Both the position numbers and the translations under genes were made by a program. From Clostridia bacterium (lineage in GTDB: Bacteria > UBA6262 > WVXT01 > JAUXBS01), in assembly GCA_030618495.1 (NCBI GenBank), contig JAUXDE010000047.1, forward strand, positions 1-12,579: a stretch of DNA of 12,579 bases, read 5' to 3'. Positions 6,446 to 12,579 of this stretch are shown here, piece after piece. Positions within the stretch are counted from its first letter, which is position 1. Each line of letters begins with the position of its first letter. The notes under the pieces were generated by a model, which searched no databases, was not told the origin of the DNA, and saw only the letters and a program-made list of their open reading frames with translations.

Positions 6446-7222
6446 ATGAGTGGTCGAGAAGTGGTTTTGAAGGCTGAAGCAAGGGAGCTTACTACAAGGG
6501 GAAAGGTTAACGAATTAAGAAGAGAGGGAAAAATCCCGGCAGTATTGTATGGGGAGAAGGAAAAAAATGTTTTCCTGGTGGTTGATAGCAAAGAATTTTA
6601 CCTGGCCACGCATACCGAGCACGGGGAGCATGCCGTTATTTCACTCCAGGTGAATGATGGAGACAAGAAAAAGACCAGGAACGTGATTGTCAAAGAGACT
6701 CAGATCCATCCGGTCAGTAGGAATGTGCTTCACGTTGATTTTCTCCAGATTTCCCTGACACAGGAAATTGAAGTTACCGTTGCGGTTGAGACCACCGGAC
6801 TGGCGCAGGGGGTTGACGTCCAGGGTGGAGTTCTTGACCAGGTTACCAGGGAAGTAAAGATTAAATGTCTGCCTACGGCGATACCCGACAAGATTGAAAT
6901 TGATGTTACGTCTATGAATATCGGAGATAGCATGAAGATAAGCGACCTGAAGGTTTCTGGTAAGGTTGAAATTCTTGAAGATCCGGAAAGAATAGTCGCC
7001 ACGATTATTCAGCCGACTATAATCGAGGAGAAACCTTCTGAAGAAGAGGTTGTGGAAGGCGAAGAGGGAGCGGCTGAACCGGAGGTTATTGAAAAGGGCA
7101 AGAAAGAAGCTGAAGGTGAAGGTGAAGCCGAAGCTGAAGGCGGAAAAAAGGGAAAGCCTGAAGCTCAGGGAAAACCTGACGCTAAAGACGGGGATAAGCA
7201 GTCAGATGAAAAGAAAAAATAA
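6446..7222 (+). CDS. rplY: 50S ribosomal protein L25 (TL5/Ctc type) with acidic-basic tail
   Basis: L25 binds 5S rRNA in the large ribosomal subunit. This is the long two-domain form known as TL5 or Ctc. Residues 5-98 are the 5S-binding beta-barrel domain (VNELRREGKIPAVLYG, ETQIHPVSRNVLHVDF). Residues 104-188 are the C-terminal TL5 domain (GVDVQGGVLDQVTREVKIKC, IGDSMKISDL). From about 193 to 258 runs a very Glu/Lys/Gly/Ala-rich low-complexity tail with E-x-E-x and K-K-G-K-P-E stretches, longer than usual. The ATG has a strong Shine-Dalgarno sequence (TAGGAGGT, 6434-6441). In Bacillus the homologue ctc is also a general stress gene; no stress promoter is visible here. Position between prs and pth is the conserved one. 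Confidence 0.96.
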   Translation: MSGREVVLKAEARELTTRGKVNELRREGKIPAVLYGEKEKNVFLVVDSKEFYLATHTEHGEHAVISLQVNDGDKKKTRNVIVKETQIHPVSRNVLHVDFLQISLTQEIEVTVAVETTGLAQGVDVQGGVLDQVTREVKIKCLPTAIPDKIEIDVTSMNIGDSMKISDLKVSGKVEILEDPERIVATIIQPTIIEEKPSEEEVVEGEEGAAEPEVIEKGKKEAEGEGEAEAEGGKKGKPEAQGKPDAKDGDKQSDEKKK

Positions 7223-7242
7223 TTTTTCAAGAGTGGACACAA

Positions 7243-7869
7243 TTGAAGATAATTATAGGATTGGGGAATCCGGGTAGAAAGTACAAAAACAACAGGCACA
7301 ACCTCGGGTTCAGGGTAATAGATAAATTATCAGATTACCTTGAGGTGCCGGTAGATAAAAAAAAGTTCAGTTCAAAATACGGCAAGAAGGGCTCGGAACT
7401 GCTTCTCGTAAAACCCGTAACTTTCATGAATGACAGCGGAAGCGCCGTGATTTCATGGATTAATTATTACAAGGTTGAACAGAAGGACCTATTGGTGGTA
7501 TGTGATGATTTAACCCTGGATTTAGGTTTACTTCGGTTCAGGAGAAGCGGTTCTCACGGCGGTCACAACGGTATCAAGTCAGTAATTTCCCGACTTAACT
7601 CAAACCAGTTTCCGAGATTACGCATGGGAATAGGTTTGCCCCGGATAACAGGCGTGGTTAGGGGTAAATCGCCGGAAGAAGATTTCGGATTACCTCTTGA
7701 TTCTGCTGATTACGTATTACAGGACTTTAAAAAGGACGAGAAAGATTCTGTTGAAAAAATGATAAACTATGTTCCCATGGCGGTTAAGGAGTTTATTGAA
7801 AACGGAATTGATGAGGCAATGAACAAGTACAATAACCGCTCAATTGTAGAAAGTACCGGGAAACCATGA
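7243..7869 (+). CDS. pth: Peptidyl-tRNA hydrolase
   Basis: Pth cleaves the ester bond of peptidyl-tRNAs that drop off stalled ribosomes and so recycles tRNA. The 208-residue protein begins KIIIGLGNPG and has the catalytic set of the family: Asn9, His19 in NNRHNLGF, Asn63 in FMNDSG and Asp88/Asp89 in VVCDDL, plus the GSHGGHNGIKS loop (103-113) and RLRMGIG. The start codon is TTG: no in-frame ATG or GTG lies between it and the end of rplY 20 nt upstream, and homologues begin at this point. The ribosome binding site is weak, and a TTG start may lower expression or rely on coupling to rplY. The stop overlaps the permease start by 4 nt. Confidence 0.96.
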   Translation: MKIIIGLGNPGRKYKNNRHNLGFRVIDKLSDYLEVPVDKKKFSSKYGKKGSELLLVKPVTFMNDSGSAVISWINYYKVEQKDLLVVCDDLTLDLGLLRFRRSGSHGGHNGIKSVISRLNSNQFPRLRMGIGLPRITGVVRGKSPEEDFGLPLDSADYVLQDFKKDEKDSVEKMINYVPMAVKEFIENGIDEAMNKYNNRSIVESTGKP

Positions 7870-9110
7870 AAGCAGCCACCTTAATTATTTTCATTGTAAG
7901 TTATTTCTTTTTTATTTACAGGAAGAATTACAGGGCGCAAATATGCTGGGCTGCCGTGCTTCTATTGATTGCGGCCGGTATTATAAATATAAGCGATGTC
8001 ATATCTTTTGTTGACTGGAACGTGCTTGCGATTTTTGTCGGCGCAATGATAGTGGCGCAGATATTTAACTACTCAAAAGTTCCGGCATGGCTTGCGGATG
8101 TCCTGGTTTCCCGGTCAAAAAATGTTAGTTGGGCGATCCTTTCCGTATGTCTCATATCGGGTATTATATCAACATTCGGAGAGAACGTCGCAACGGTGCT
8201 TATCGTTGCGCCGATAGCTTTTGCCATAGCAAGGAAACTGGACGTATCTCCGGTGCCTTTCCTTATAGGCATAGCAATCTCAAGTAATCTCCAGGGCGCC
8301 GGCACCCTGGTGGGAGACCCGCTCAGCATGCTTATTGCGGGTTATATTCCGATTAATTTTAACGACTTTTTCTGGTTCGGGGGCAGGCCGGGCATATTCT
8401 TTGCGGTGCAGGCGGGGTTTGTCACATCTTTTGTCGTTCTATATTTCATTTTCAGGAAACATAAAAAGAAGATAAGTTATAAAACATCGGTAAAAGTGAA
8501 ATCGTGGATTCCGACAGTTATACTTGGATTGATGGTTCTGGCGCTCGCGGTGGGTTCTCTCGTTTCAGGTATTGCTGCCGCAGGGTTGATATGCATGGTT
8601 TTCGCTGTTTTAAGCCTTGCAATTTACAGGAGTGAAATTAAACAGGTATTCAGTGAATTTGACCGGGAAACTTTTTTCTTCCTGGCTGGAATATTCGTCA
8701 TGGTGGGTACGCTTACGAAAGTCGGCATCATTGACAGCCTTACTGGTGTTTTCACGGGAATTGTCGGGAACAACAGTTTGGCCGCGTACCTGCTTATCGT
8801 GTGGTTTTCGGTGTTATTTTCCGCTTTCATCGACAGTATTCCTTTTACCCTGGCAATGCTCCCCGTGGCGCAGTCACTATCGCAGGGGCTGGGAATAGAG
8901 CCGTACCTGCTTTACTTCGGATTGGTGATAGGGGCTTCCGTAGGCGGCAACATTACGCCTATAGGGGCGTCGGCGAATATCGTTGCCTGCGGAATGCTTG
9001 CGAAGGAGGGGCGCCCCGTGGGATTCTTTGAATTTGTCAGGATCGGACTTCCTTATACTATTGTTGCCGTCCTTACAAGTTCGGCGGTTATCTGGTTTTT
9101 ATGGAGATGA
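7866..9110 (+). CDS. ArsB/NhaD (SLC13-like) family membrane permease
   Basis: This 414-residue integral membrane protein has roughly 10-12 hydrophobic segments and the internal two-fold pattern of the ion transporter superfamily. The first half has VDWNVLAIFVGAMI (49-62), FGENVAT (104-110) and SSNLQGAGTLVGDP (139-152). The second half has FFLAGIFVMVGTL (271-283), IDSIPFT (322-328) and GASVGGNITPIGASANI (356-372). The paired GDP and GASAN hairpin motifs are those seen in ArsB/NhaD and citrate-transporter-like proteins. Substrates in the family include arsenite, Na+ in exchange for H+, and di- and tricarboxylates; the sequence alone does not decide. No arsenic-resistance genes are nearby. The ATG overlaps the end of pth (ATGA) without a clear Shine-Dalgarno sequence, so translation is probably coupled. 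A new promoter follows the gene. Confidence 0.85.
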   Translation: MKAATLIIFIVSYFFFIYRKNYRAQICWAAVLLLIAAGIINISDVISFVDWNVLAIFVGAMIVAQIFNYSKVPAWLADVLVSRSKNVSWAILSVCLISGIISTFGENVATVLIVAPIAFAIARKLDVSPVPFLIGIAISSNLQGAGTLVGDPLSMLIAGYIPINFNDFFWFGGRPGIFFAVQAGFVTSFVVLYFIFRKHKKKISYKTSVKVKSWIPTVILGLMVLALAVGSLVSGIAAAGLICMVFAVLSLAIYRSEIKQVFSEFDRETFFFLAGIFVMVGTLTKVGIIDSLTGVFTGIVGNNSLAAYLLIVWFSVLFSAFIDSIPFTLAMLPVAQSLSQGLGIEPYLLYFGLVIGASVGGNITPIGASANIVACGMLAKEGRPVGFFEFVRIGLPYTIVAVLTSSAVIWFLWR

Positions 9111-9128
9111 TAGAAACACCACACTCTC

Positions 9129-9157
9129 TTTACAATGTTCCTGGGTTTTGCTATAAT
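9129..9157 (+). promoter_or_regulatory. Sigma70-type promoter with extended -10, before the DUF502-hppA pair
   Basis: TTTACA (9129-9134) and TATAAT (9152-9157) are separated by 17 bp, and TG sits one base before the -10 box (9149-9150), an extended -10. Transcription would start near 9164, giving a leader of about 30 nt before the ATG at 9194. This is one of the two clearest promoters in the window and separates the DUF502-hppA pair from the long upstream run. Confidence 0.75.
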
Positions 9158-9193
9158 AAAGTCTTTGGGGTCTGAGTTAATCAGGGATTTATC

Positions 9194-9814
9194 ATGATAA
9201 TAAAAACAGTCAGAAATCAGTTTTTTACGGGTATTTCCGTAATTCTTCCGGTGGCCTTGACTCTTTATATTTGTTATTTCATATTCAGGGTAACGGGCAG
9301 GATACTACTTCCCATTGTAATGAAGGTACCTGTCTTGAAAGAACTGCCTTACCTTATTACTCAAGTAGTAAGCATTATTACCCTTATCGTATTAATATGG
9401 ATAATAGGTGTTTTAGCAAGGAACTTCATCGGGAAACGCTTACTGAAACTGACGGAATTAATTATGCTCAAGGCGCCCGTCCTTAACCGTATTTATGAGG
9501 GGATACGGCAAATAGTCCGAACGATAACCGTTTCAAAGACCGCTTTCAGAAGAGTTGTGATGATAGAGTATCCGAGGAAGGGGATTTATTCCCTGGCATT
9601 TGTGACCAATGTTATAAAGGATAAGAAAACGAAACTTTCATTGTTCATTTCTACCACGCCGAATCCAACATCAGGCTTTTACCTGATAGTCCCGGAGGAG
9701 GAGACTGTTCCCGTGGACATGACCATTGAGGAGGGAATGAAGTTGGTTGCGTCGGCAGGAATAGTGACACCGGAAAAACTTGCGAAAAAAATAGCTAAAA
9801 AAAGGAGTAATTGA
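9194..9814 (+). CDS. DUF502 family membrane protein
   Basis: The 206-residue protein belongs to the DUF502 family, small membrane proteins found across many bacteria and in plant endomembranes. Two transmembrane segments lie at about residues 12-33 (GISVILPVALTLYICYFIF) and 50-74. A soluble domain follows, with the family's conserved blocks around LNRIYEGIRQIVRTI, FRRVVMIEYPRKGIYSLAFV, STTPNPTSGFYLIVPEEE and MTIEEGMKLVASAGI. A biochemical function is not established as far as I know. AGGGA at 9183-9187 serves as a Shine-Dalgarno sequence for the ATG. The gene lies behind its own good promoter, and its stop is only 2 nt from the hppA start, so the two are almost certainly one transcript. This hints at a membrane role related to the ion pump, which is inference. 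Confidence 0.9.
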   Translation: MIIKTVRNQFFTGISVILPVALTLYICYFIFRVTGRILLPIVMKVPVLKELPYLITQVVSIITLIVLIWIIGVLARNFIGKRLLKLTELIMLKAPVLNRIYEGIRQIVRTITVSKTAFRRVVMIEYPRKGIYSLAFVTNVIKDKKTKLSLFISTTPNPTSGFYLIVPEEETVPVDMTIEEGMKLVASAGIVTPEKLAKKIAKKRSN

Positions 9815-9816
9815 TT

Positions 9817-11892
9817 ATGGAAGTTTTTAATGAAAGCCTGACAGGTATCTGGATTGCCCTTGGTTGTGGTGTGTTGGGTTTATTGTTTGTGGTTTACCTG
9901 GCTTTTAAGGTCCTGAAAAAAAATGTTGGCCCGAGCAAGGTTCAGGAGATATCGGATTTGATTCATGACGGCGCGATGGCGTTCCTGAAAAGGGAATACA
10001 TGTCAATCCTTGTATTCGTGGTATTGCTGGGCGCGGTCATATTTTTCTTTATTGCAAAGAAGACGGCATTTGCTTTTATAATCGGCGCGGCATGTTCCGT
10101 TCTTGCGGGTAATATAGGTATGCAGATAGCCACGCGCTCCAACGGCAGGACGGCGCAGGGCGCAACGAAGAGTTTTAACGAGGCGCTGGGAATAGCTTTC
10201 CCCGGCGGAGCGGTAATGGGAATAAGCGTTGTGGGTATCGGCCTGTTTGGTTTAGCGGGGGTCTACCTGCTGTTGATTCACCATGCGGGACTGCACTACA
10301 ATGACTTGATTTCAAAGGTAGCAGAAGCAACACAGCTGCTCGTGGGGTTCAGCATGGGGGCATCGCTGGTTGCGCTTTTCGGCAGGGTCGGCGGCGGAAT
10401 TTATACCAAGGCGGCTGACGTGGGAGCGGATCTTGTGGGTAAGGTTGAAGCGGGCATCCCTGAAGATGATCCGCGAAACCCCGCGGTAATCGCCGATAAT
10501 GTAGGAGATAATGTGGGTGACGTCGCGGGTATGGGCGCGGACCTCTTTGAATCATACGTGGGGGCGATAATATCGGGCATGGTGATAGCAATGACCGTTC
10601 TCAGGCCCGAAATCAGGTTTAAAGGAGTACTGCTTGTGCTGTTACTGTCGGCATGGGGTATTATATCGTCTATAATAGGTGTTTTCTTTGTAAGAATGGA
10701 TGAGAAATCCAATCCGCAGAAGGCATTGAACAACGGGTTGATTTCCAGTTCAGTTGCCCTGGTTATCGGAGCGACAGCGTTGACCATCTTTCAGTATGGC
10801 AGGATAAATGCCCTGTGGTCAGTGATCGCGGGATTGGTAGCGGGGTTGATTATAGGATTTACTGCCGAGTACTATACCACGGGTAAGGTGGTAAAGTCAA
10901 TCGCAAATGAAGCAAAAACGGGCCCGGCTACGGCGATTATCAGCGGATTGGCTTACGGTATGTACAGTACGGTAATACCCGTAGTGATTATCGGGGTGGC
11001 AATAGTCGTTTCGTACAAGTTTAACGGTATTTTCGGCATCGCCCTGTCTGCCATCGGAATGCTGTCTATTACCGGGATGACGGTTGCTGTTGATGCTTAT
11101 GGCCCCATTGCCGATAATGCGGCCGGTATCGCTGAAATGGCGGGGATGGGCCCTGAAGTGAGAAAAAGAGCTGAACGCCTTGATGCTGTGGGCAATACCA
11201 CGGCGGCTATAGGCAAGGGGTTTGCCATTGGTTCGGCTGCTTTAACGGCTCTGGCTTTGTTCACCGCTTTTGCGCAGGTGTCCGGGTTAAACCTTTATGG
11301 GGCAATCGTTATCAATATTATGAAGCCGGAAGTAATTGCCGGATTGTTCATTGGCGGGGTGATTCCATTCCTGTTTTCAGCCGCAACGATGCGGGCTGTG
11401 GGTAAGGCTGCATTCTATATAGTGGAGGAGGTCAGGAGACAGTTCAGGGAAATCCCGGGATTAATGGAAGGCAAGGCAAAACCGGATTCAGCGCGTTGCG
11501 TGGATATTACCACCAGGGGAGCGCTGAGAGAGATGGTATTCCCCGGACTGATGGCCGTAATACTGCCTGTTGTGCTGGGATCTGTTCTGGGTGTTGAGGC
11601 GCTGGGTGGTTTCCTTGCGGGTTCTCTTGTCAGCGGGGTGCCCCTTGCAATATTTCTTGCCAACAGCGGAGGAGCATGGGATAATGCAAAAAAATATATT
11701 GAGGAAGGGAATCTTGGAGGAAAAGGCTCCGATGTGCACAAAGCTTCGGTTATCGGTGATACTGTCGGTGACCCGCTGAAAGACACGTCCGGACCATCCA
11801 TAAATATATTATTGAAACTAATGGCTATTGTTGCTCTTGTTTTTGCGCCGGTAATTATAAAACTGAACGATTTAATTTTTCACCTGTTTTAG
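9817..11892 (+). CDS. hppA: K+-dependent membrane pyrophosphatase, probably Na+-pumping
   Basis: HppA hydrolyses pyrophosphate and uses the energy to move Na+ or H+ across the membrane. From the ATG at 9817 the protein has 691 residues and about 16 membrane segments, normal for the family. The catalytic region near 200-246 includes GIPEDDPRNPAVIADNVGDN followed by VGDVAGMGADLFES. DAYGPIADNAAGIAEM lies near 426-441, and IGDTVGDPLKDTSGPS is near the C-terminus. GNTTAAIGKG has Ala where K+-independent enzymes carry Lys, which predicts K+ dependence. With the bacterial GADLFES motif this fits the Na+-pumping group, though some related enzymes pump H+ or both. A TTG at 9811 is also open in frame, but AAAGGAG (9801-9807) is spaced properly only for the ATG at 9817. 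It follows DUF502 directly. Confidence 0.95.
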   Translation: MEVFNESLTGIWIALGCGVLGLLFVVYLAFKVLKKNVGPSKVQEISDLIHDGAMAFLKREYMSILVFVVLLGAVIFFFIAKKTAFAFIIGAACSVLAGNIGMQIATRSNGRTAQGATKSFNEALGIAFPGGAVMGISVVGIGLFGLAGVYLLLIHHAGLHYNDLISKVAEATQLLVGFSMGASLVALFGRVGGGIYTKAADVGADLVGKVEAGIPEDDPRNPAVIADNVGDNVGDVAGMGADLFESYVGAIISGMVIAMTVLRPEIRFKGVLLVLLLSAWGIISSIIGVFFVRMDEKSNPQKALNNGLISSSVALVIGATALTIFQYGRINALWSVIAGLVAGLIIGFTAEYYTTGKVVKSIANEAKTGPATAIISGLAYGMYSTVIPVVIIGVAIVVSYKFNGIFGIALSAIGMLSITGMTVAVDAYGPIADNAAGIAEMAGMGPEVRKRAERLDAVGNTTAAIGKGFAIGSAALTALALFTAFAQVSGLNLYGAIVINIMKPEVIAGLFIGGVIPFLFSAATMRAVGKAAFYIVEEVRRQFREIPGLMEGKAKPDSARCVDITTRGALREMVFPGLMAVILPVVLGSVLGVEALGGFLAGSLVSGVPLAIFLANSGGAWDNAKKYIEEGNLGGKGSDVHKASVIGDTVGDPLKDTSGPSINILLKLMAIVALVFAPVIIKLNDLIFHLF

Positions 11893-11893
11893 T

Positions 11894-11921
11894 TTGACTT
11901 ATGATTTTCCATATGTATAAT
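11894..11921 (+). promoter_or_regulatory. Sigma70-type promoter of the rpsF-ssb unit
   Basis: TTGACT (11894-11899) and a perfect TATAAT (11916-11921) are 16 bp apart. The -35 box begins one base after the hppA stop codon, so the promoter fills the very start of the gap. Transcription would begin near 11928, giving a leader of about 105 nt before rpsF, which is long enough for the regulatory hairpin at 11968-12007. Confidence 0.8.
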
Positions 11922-11967
11922 AGAAAAGCTGGGAATCAAAACACATGGTTTCCCGGTAAAATCCTTT

Positions 11968-12007
11968 GCTCTTCACCGGACGCTCACAGGGCGCTGATGT
12001 GAAGAGC
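11968..12007 (+). promoter_or_regulatory. Candidate S6:S18 autoregulatory leader hairpin of rpsF
   Basis: GCTCTTCAC (11968-11976) pairs perfectly with GTGAAGAGC (11999-12007). On top is an asymmetric internal loop (CGGA on the 5' side, CTGAT on the 3' side) and an inner stem CGCTC / GGGCG (11981-11985 with 11989-11993). The 5' strand therefore carries CACCGG at the helix junction. Published S6:S18 leaders in rpsF mRNAs have a conserved CCG at such a bulge, imitating the S6:S18 site of 16S rRNA. The location between promoter and rpsF Shine-Dalgarno sequence is right. A further weak hairpin GGGAA / TTCCC (11931-11954) lies upstream. The fold was drawn by hand. Confidence 0.6.
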
Positions 12008-12032
12008 TGAATAATCCAGAAAGGAGGTACGC

Positions 12033-12533
12033 ATGTCTATGCCAACCTACGAGGCAATGTTCGTGAACCGAGCTGAAACGCCACCTGAAAAAATCAAAGA
12101 AATAACTGAAAGGATTAAGGCAACTATTACCCAGGATGACGGTGAGATATTTTTGTCCGAAAACTGGGGTAAGAGAAAGCTGACTTTTGAAATGAAGGGG
12201 TGCAGGGACGGTAATTATTCCCGCATTGTTTTTTCCACAAAACCCGCGTTTATCAAGGAGTTAAACAAGTCACTCCAGATCGATGATGACGTTATCAGGC
12301 ATATCATCGTGAAAACGCCTAAGAATGCCGGAAAAACATTGGAAAAAAACGAAAAAGAAGGCAGTGACGGTGAAAAGAAGGTAGAGGTAGCGAAAGTGGA
12401 AGAGGTAGCGAAAGTGGAAGAGGTAGCGAAAGTGAAAGAGGTAGCGAAAGTGGAAGAGGTAGCGAAAGCGGAAGAGGTAGCGAAAGCAGAAGGGGTAGTG
12501 AAGGAAGAAGAAAAAACGGGAAAGGAGGTATAG
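12033..12533 (+). CDS. rpsF: 30S ribosomal protein S6 with repeated Val-Ala-Lys-Val-Glu-Glu tail
   Basis: S6 binds 16S rRNA with S18 on the platform of the small subunit. Residues 4-97 form the complete S6 domain: YEAMFVNRAETPPEKIKEI, ENWGKRKLTFEMKGCRDGNY and LQIDDDVIRHIIVK. A typical S6 has 95-130 residues; this one has 166. The extra part is a Lys/Glu-rich linker and seven hexapeptides from residue 119 (VAKVEE with variants VAKVKE, VAKAEE, VAKAEG and VVKEEE), likely helical or disordered and pointing away from the core. Acidic tails on S6 are known elsewhere (E. coli S6 carries added glutamates), but this repeat is distinctive. The Shine-Dalgarno AAGGAGGT is near-perfect. It is followed by ssb after 3 nt, the usual rpsF-ssb-rpsR order. 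Confidence 0.96.
   Translation: MSMPTYEAMFVNRAETPPEKIKEITERIKATITQDDGEIFLSENWGKRKLTFEMKGCRDGNYSRIVFSTKPAFIKELNKSLQIDDDVIRHIIVKTPKNAGKTLEKNEKEGSDGEKKVEVAKVEEVAKVEEVAKVKEVAKVEEVAKAEEVAKAEGVVKEEEKTGKEV
12387..12494 (+). repeat. Six 18-bp in-frame tandem repeats in rpsF
   Basis: Six consecutive 18-bp units of the form GTAGCGAAAGTGGAAGAG encode VAKVEE-type hexapeptides. The first copies are almost identical at DNA level, later ones carry a few changes (GTG to GCG or GCA; GGA to AAA). A seventh degenerate unit extends to 12512. The near-identity and 3n unit length suggest slippage-prone expansion that keeps the frame. Confidence 0.92.
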
Positions 12534-12536
12534 CAC

Positions 12537-12579
12537 ATGGCAAGAGGAACTATAAACAGGGTTATTTTGATTGGCAGGC
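12537..12579 (+). CDS. ssb: Single-stranded DNA-binding protein, N-terminal fragment
   Basis: The last 43 bases encode MARGTINRVILIGR, the characteristic first strand of the SSB OB-fold, which coats single-stranded DNA in replication, recombination and repair. The rest lies beyond the window. The ATG starts 3 nt after the rpsF stop, and its Shine-Dalgarno sequence (AGGAGGT, about 12523-12529) lies inside the end of rpsF, so the two are translated from one message. rpsF-ssb-rpsR is a widespread order, and rpsR is expected next. Identification rests on 14 residues plus context. Confidence 0.9.
   Translation, partial: MARGTINRVILIGR

Noticed and set aside
7050-7277. 75-codon + strand ORF overlapping the rplY tail and the pth start
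   Set aside because: Frame-shifted shadow of the low-complexity Glu/Lys tail, Arg/Lys/Leu rich, with no ribosome binding site of its own.
9811-9816. TTG start for hppA at 9811
   Set aside because: Only 3 nt from the Shine-Dalgarno sequence; the ATG at 9817 has normal spacing and avoids overlap with the DUF502 stop.
10349-11801. Several minus-strand ORFs opposite hppA
   Set aside because: hppA is a complete, fully motif-supported gene; the opposite frames are rich in Pro/Ser/Arg with no recognisable domains.
12215-12543. Three overlapping minus-strand ORFs opposite the rpsF tail with Ser/Thr/Phe or Leu/Pro repeats
   Set aside because: A tandem repeat of 18 bp without stops in any frame automatically opens other frames. 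The S6 reading is clearly the real one.

Overview
The window is a 12.6-kb, gene-dense stretch of bacterial chromosome with every recognisable gene on the + strand. It holds 12 complete protein genes, the first 14 codons of a thirteenth (ssb) and one tRNA. Almost all are core housekeeping genes: isoprenoid and PRPP synthesis, UDP-sugar supply, translation and energy conservation. The order ispE - spoVG - (tRNA-Gln) - glmU - prs - rplY/ctc - pth recalls the Bacillus ispE-purR-yabJ-spoVG-glmU-prs-ctc-pth cluster. A TPR gene before ispE, and a tRNA-Gln between ispE and prs, recall arrangements I remember from deltaproteobacteria. This mixture, the short NTP-transferase-only GlmU, a bacterial-type K+-dependent membrane pyrophosphatase and heavy AGG use for arginine suggest a deep-branching, uncultivated anaerobic bacterium. 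The exact phylum cannot be fixed from this window.

Region 1 (1-310) has no gene. It holds a 243-bp element bounded by 21-bp terminal inverted repeats (20/21 matching). Inside are a central terminator-like hairpin and two similarly built hairpin modules in opposite orientation, and a third similar module lies just outside. Its right end abuts the ribosome binding site of the next gene. Region 2 (311-9110) is a long, probably largely co-transcribed run: a DUF1015 protein, a secreted TPR protein (4-nt overlap), a 23-bp palindrome, ispE, spoVG, tRNA-Gln(UUG), a two-hairpin REP-like segment, a one-domain glmU, prs, rplY, pth (TTG start) and an ArsB/NhaD-type permease (4-nt overlap). Region 3 (about 9129-11892) is a two-gene unit, DUF502 membrane protein plus hppA, behind a good sigma70-type promoter with an extended -10. 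Region 4 (11894 to the end) starts a new unit: a strong promoter overlapping the end of hppA, a leader hairpin resembling the S6:S18 autoregulatory element, rpsF and ssb.

The genes fit a growth-linked theme. Prs makes PRPP, and the pyrophosphate released by biosynthesis can drive the HppA ion pump. IspE and GlmU feed isoprenoid and cell-envelope precursors. L25, S6, Pth and tRNA-Gln serve translation.

I see no defence system, CRISPR array, prophage or complete transposon. The most unusual features are the structured repeat at the left edge, the candidate S6:S18 leader, the one-domain GlmU, and the charged, partly tandem-repeated C-terminal tails on SpoVG, L25 and S6.
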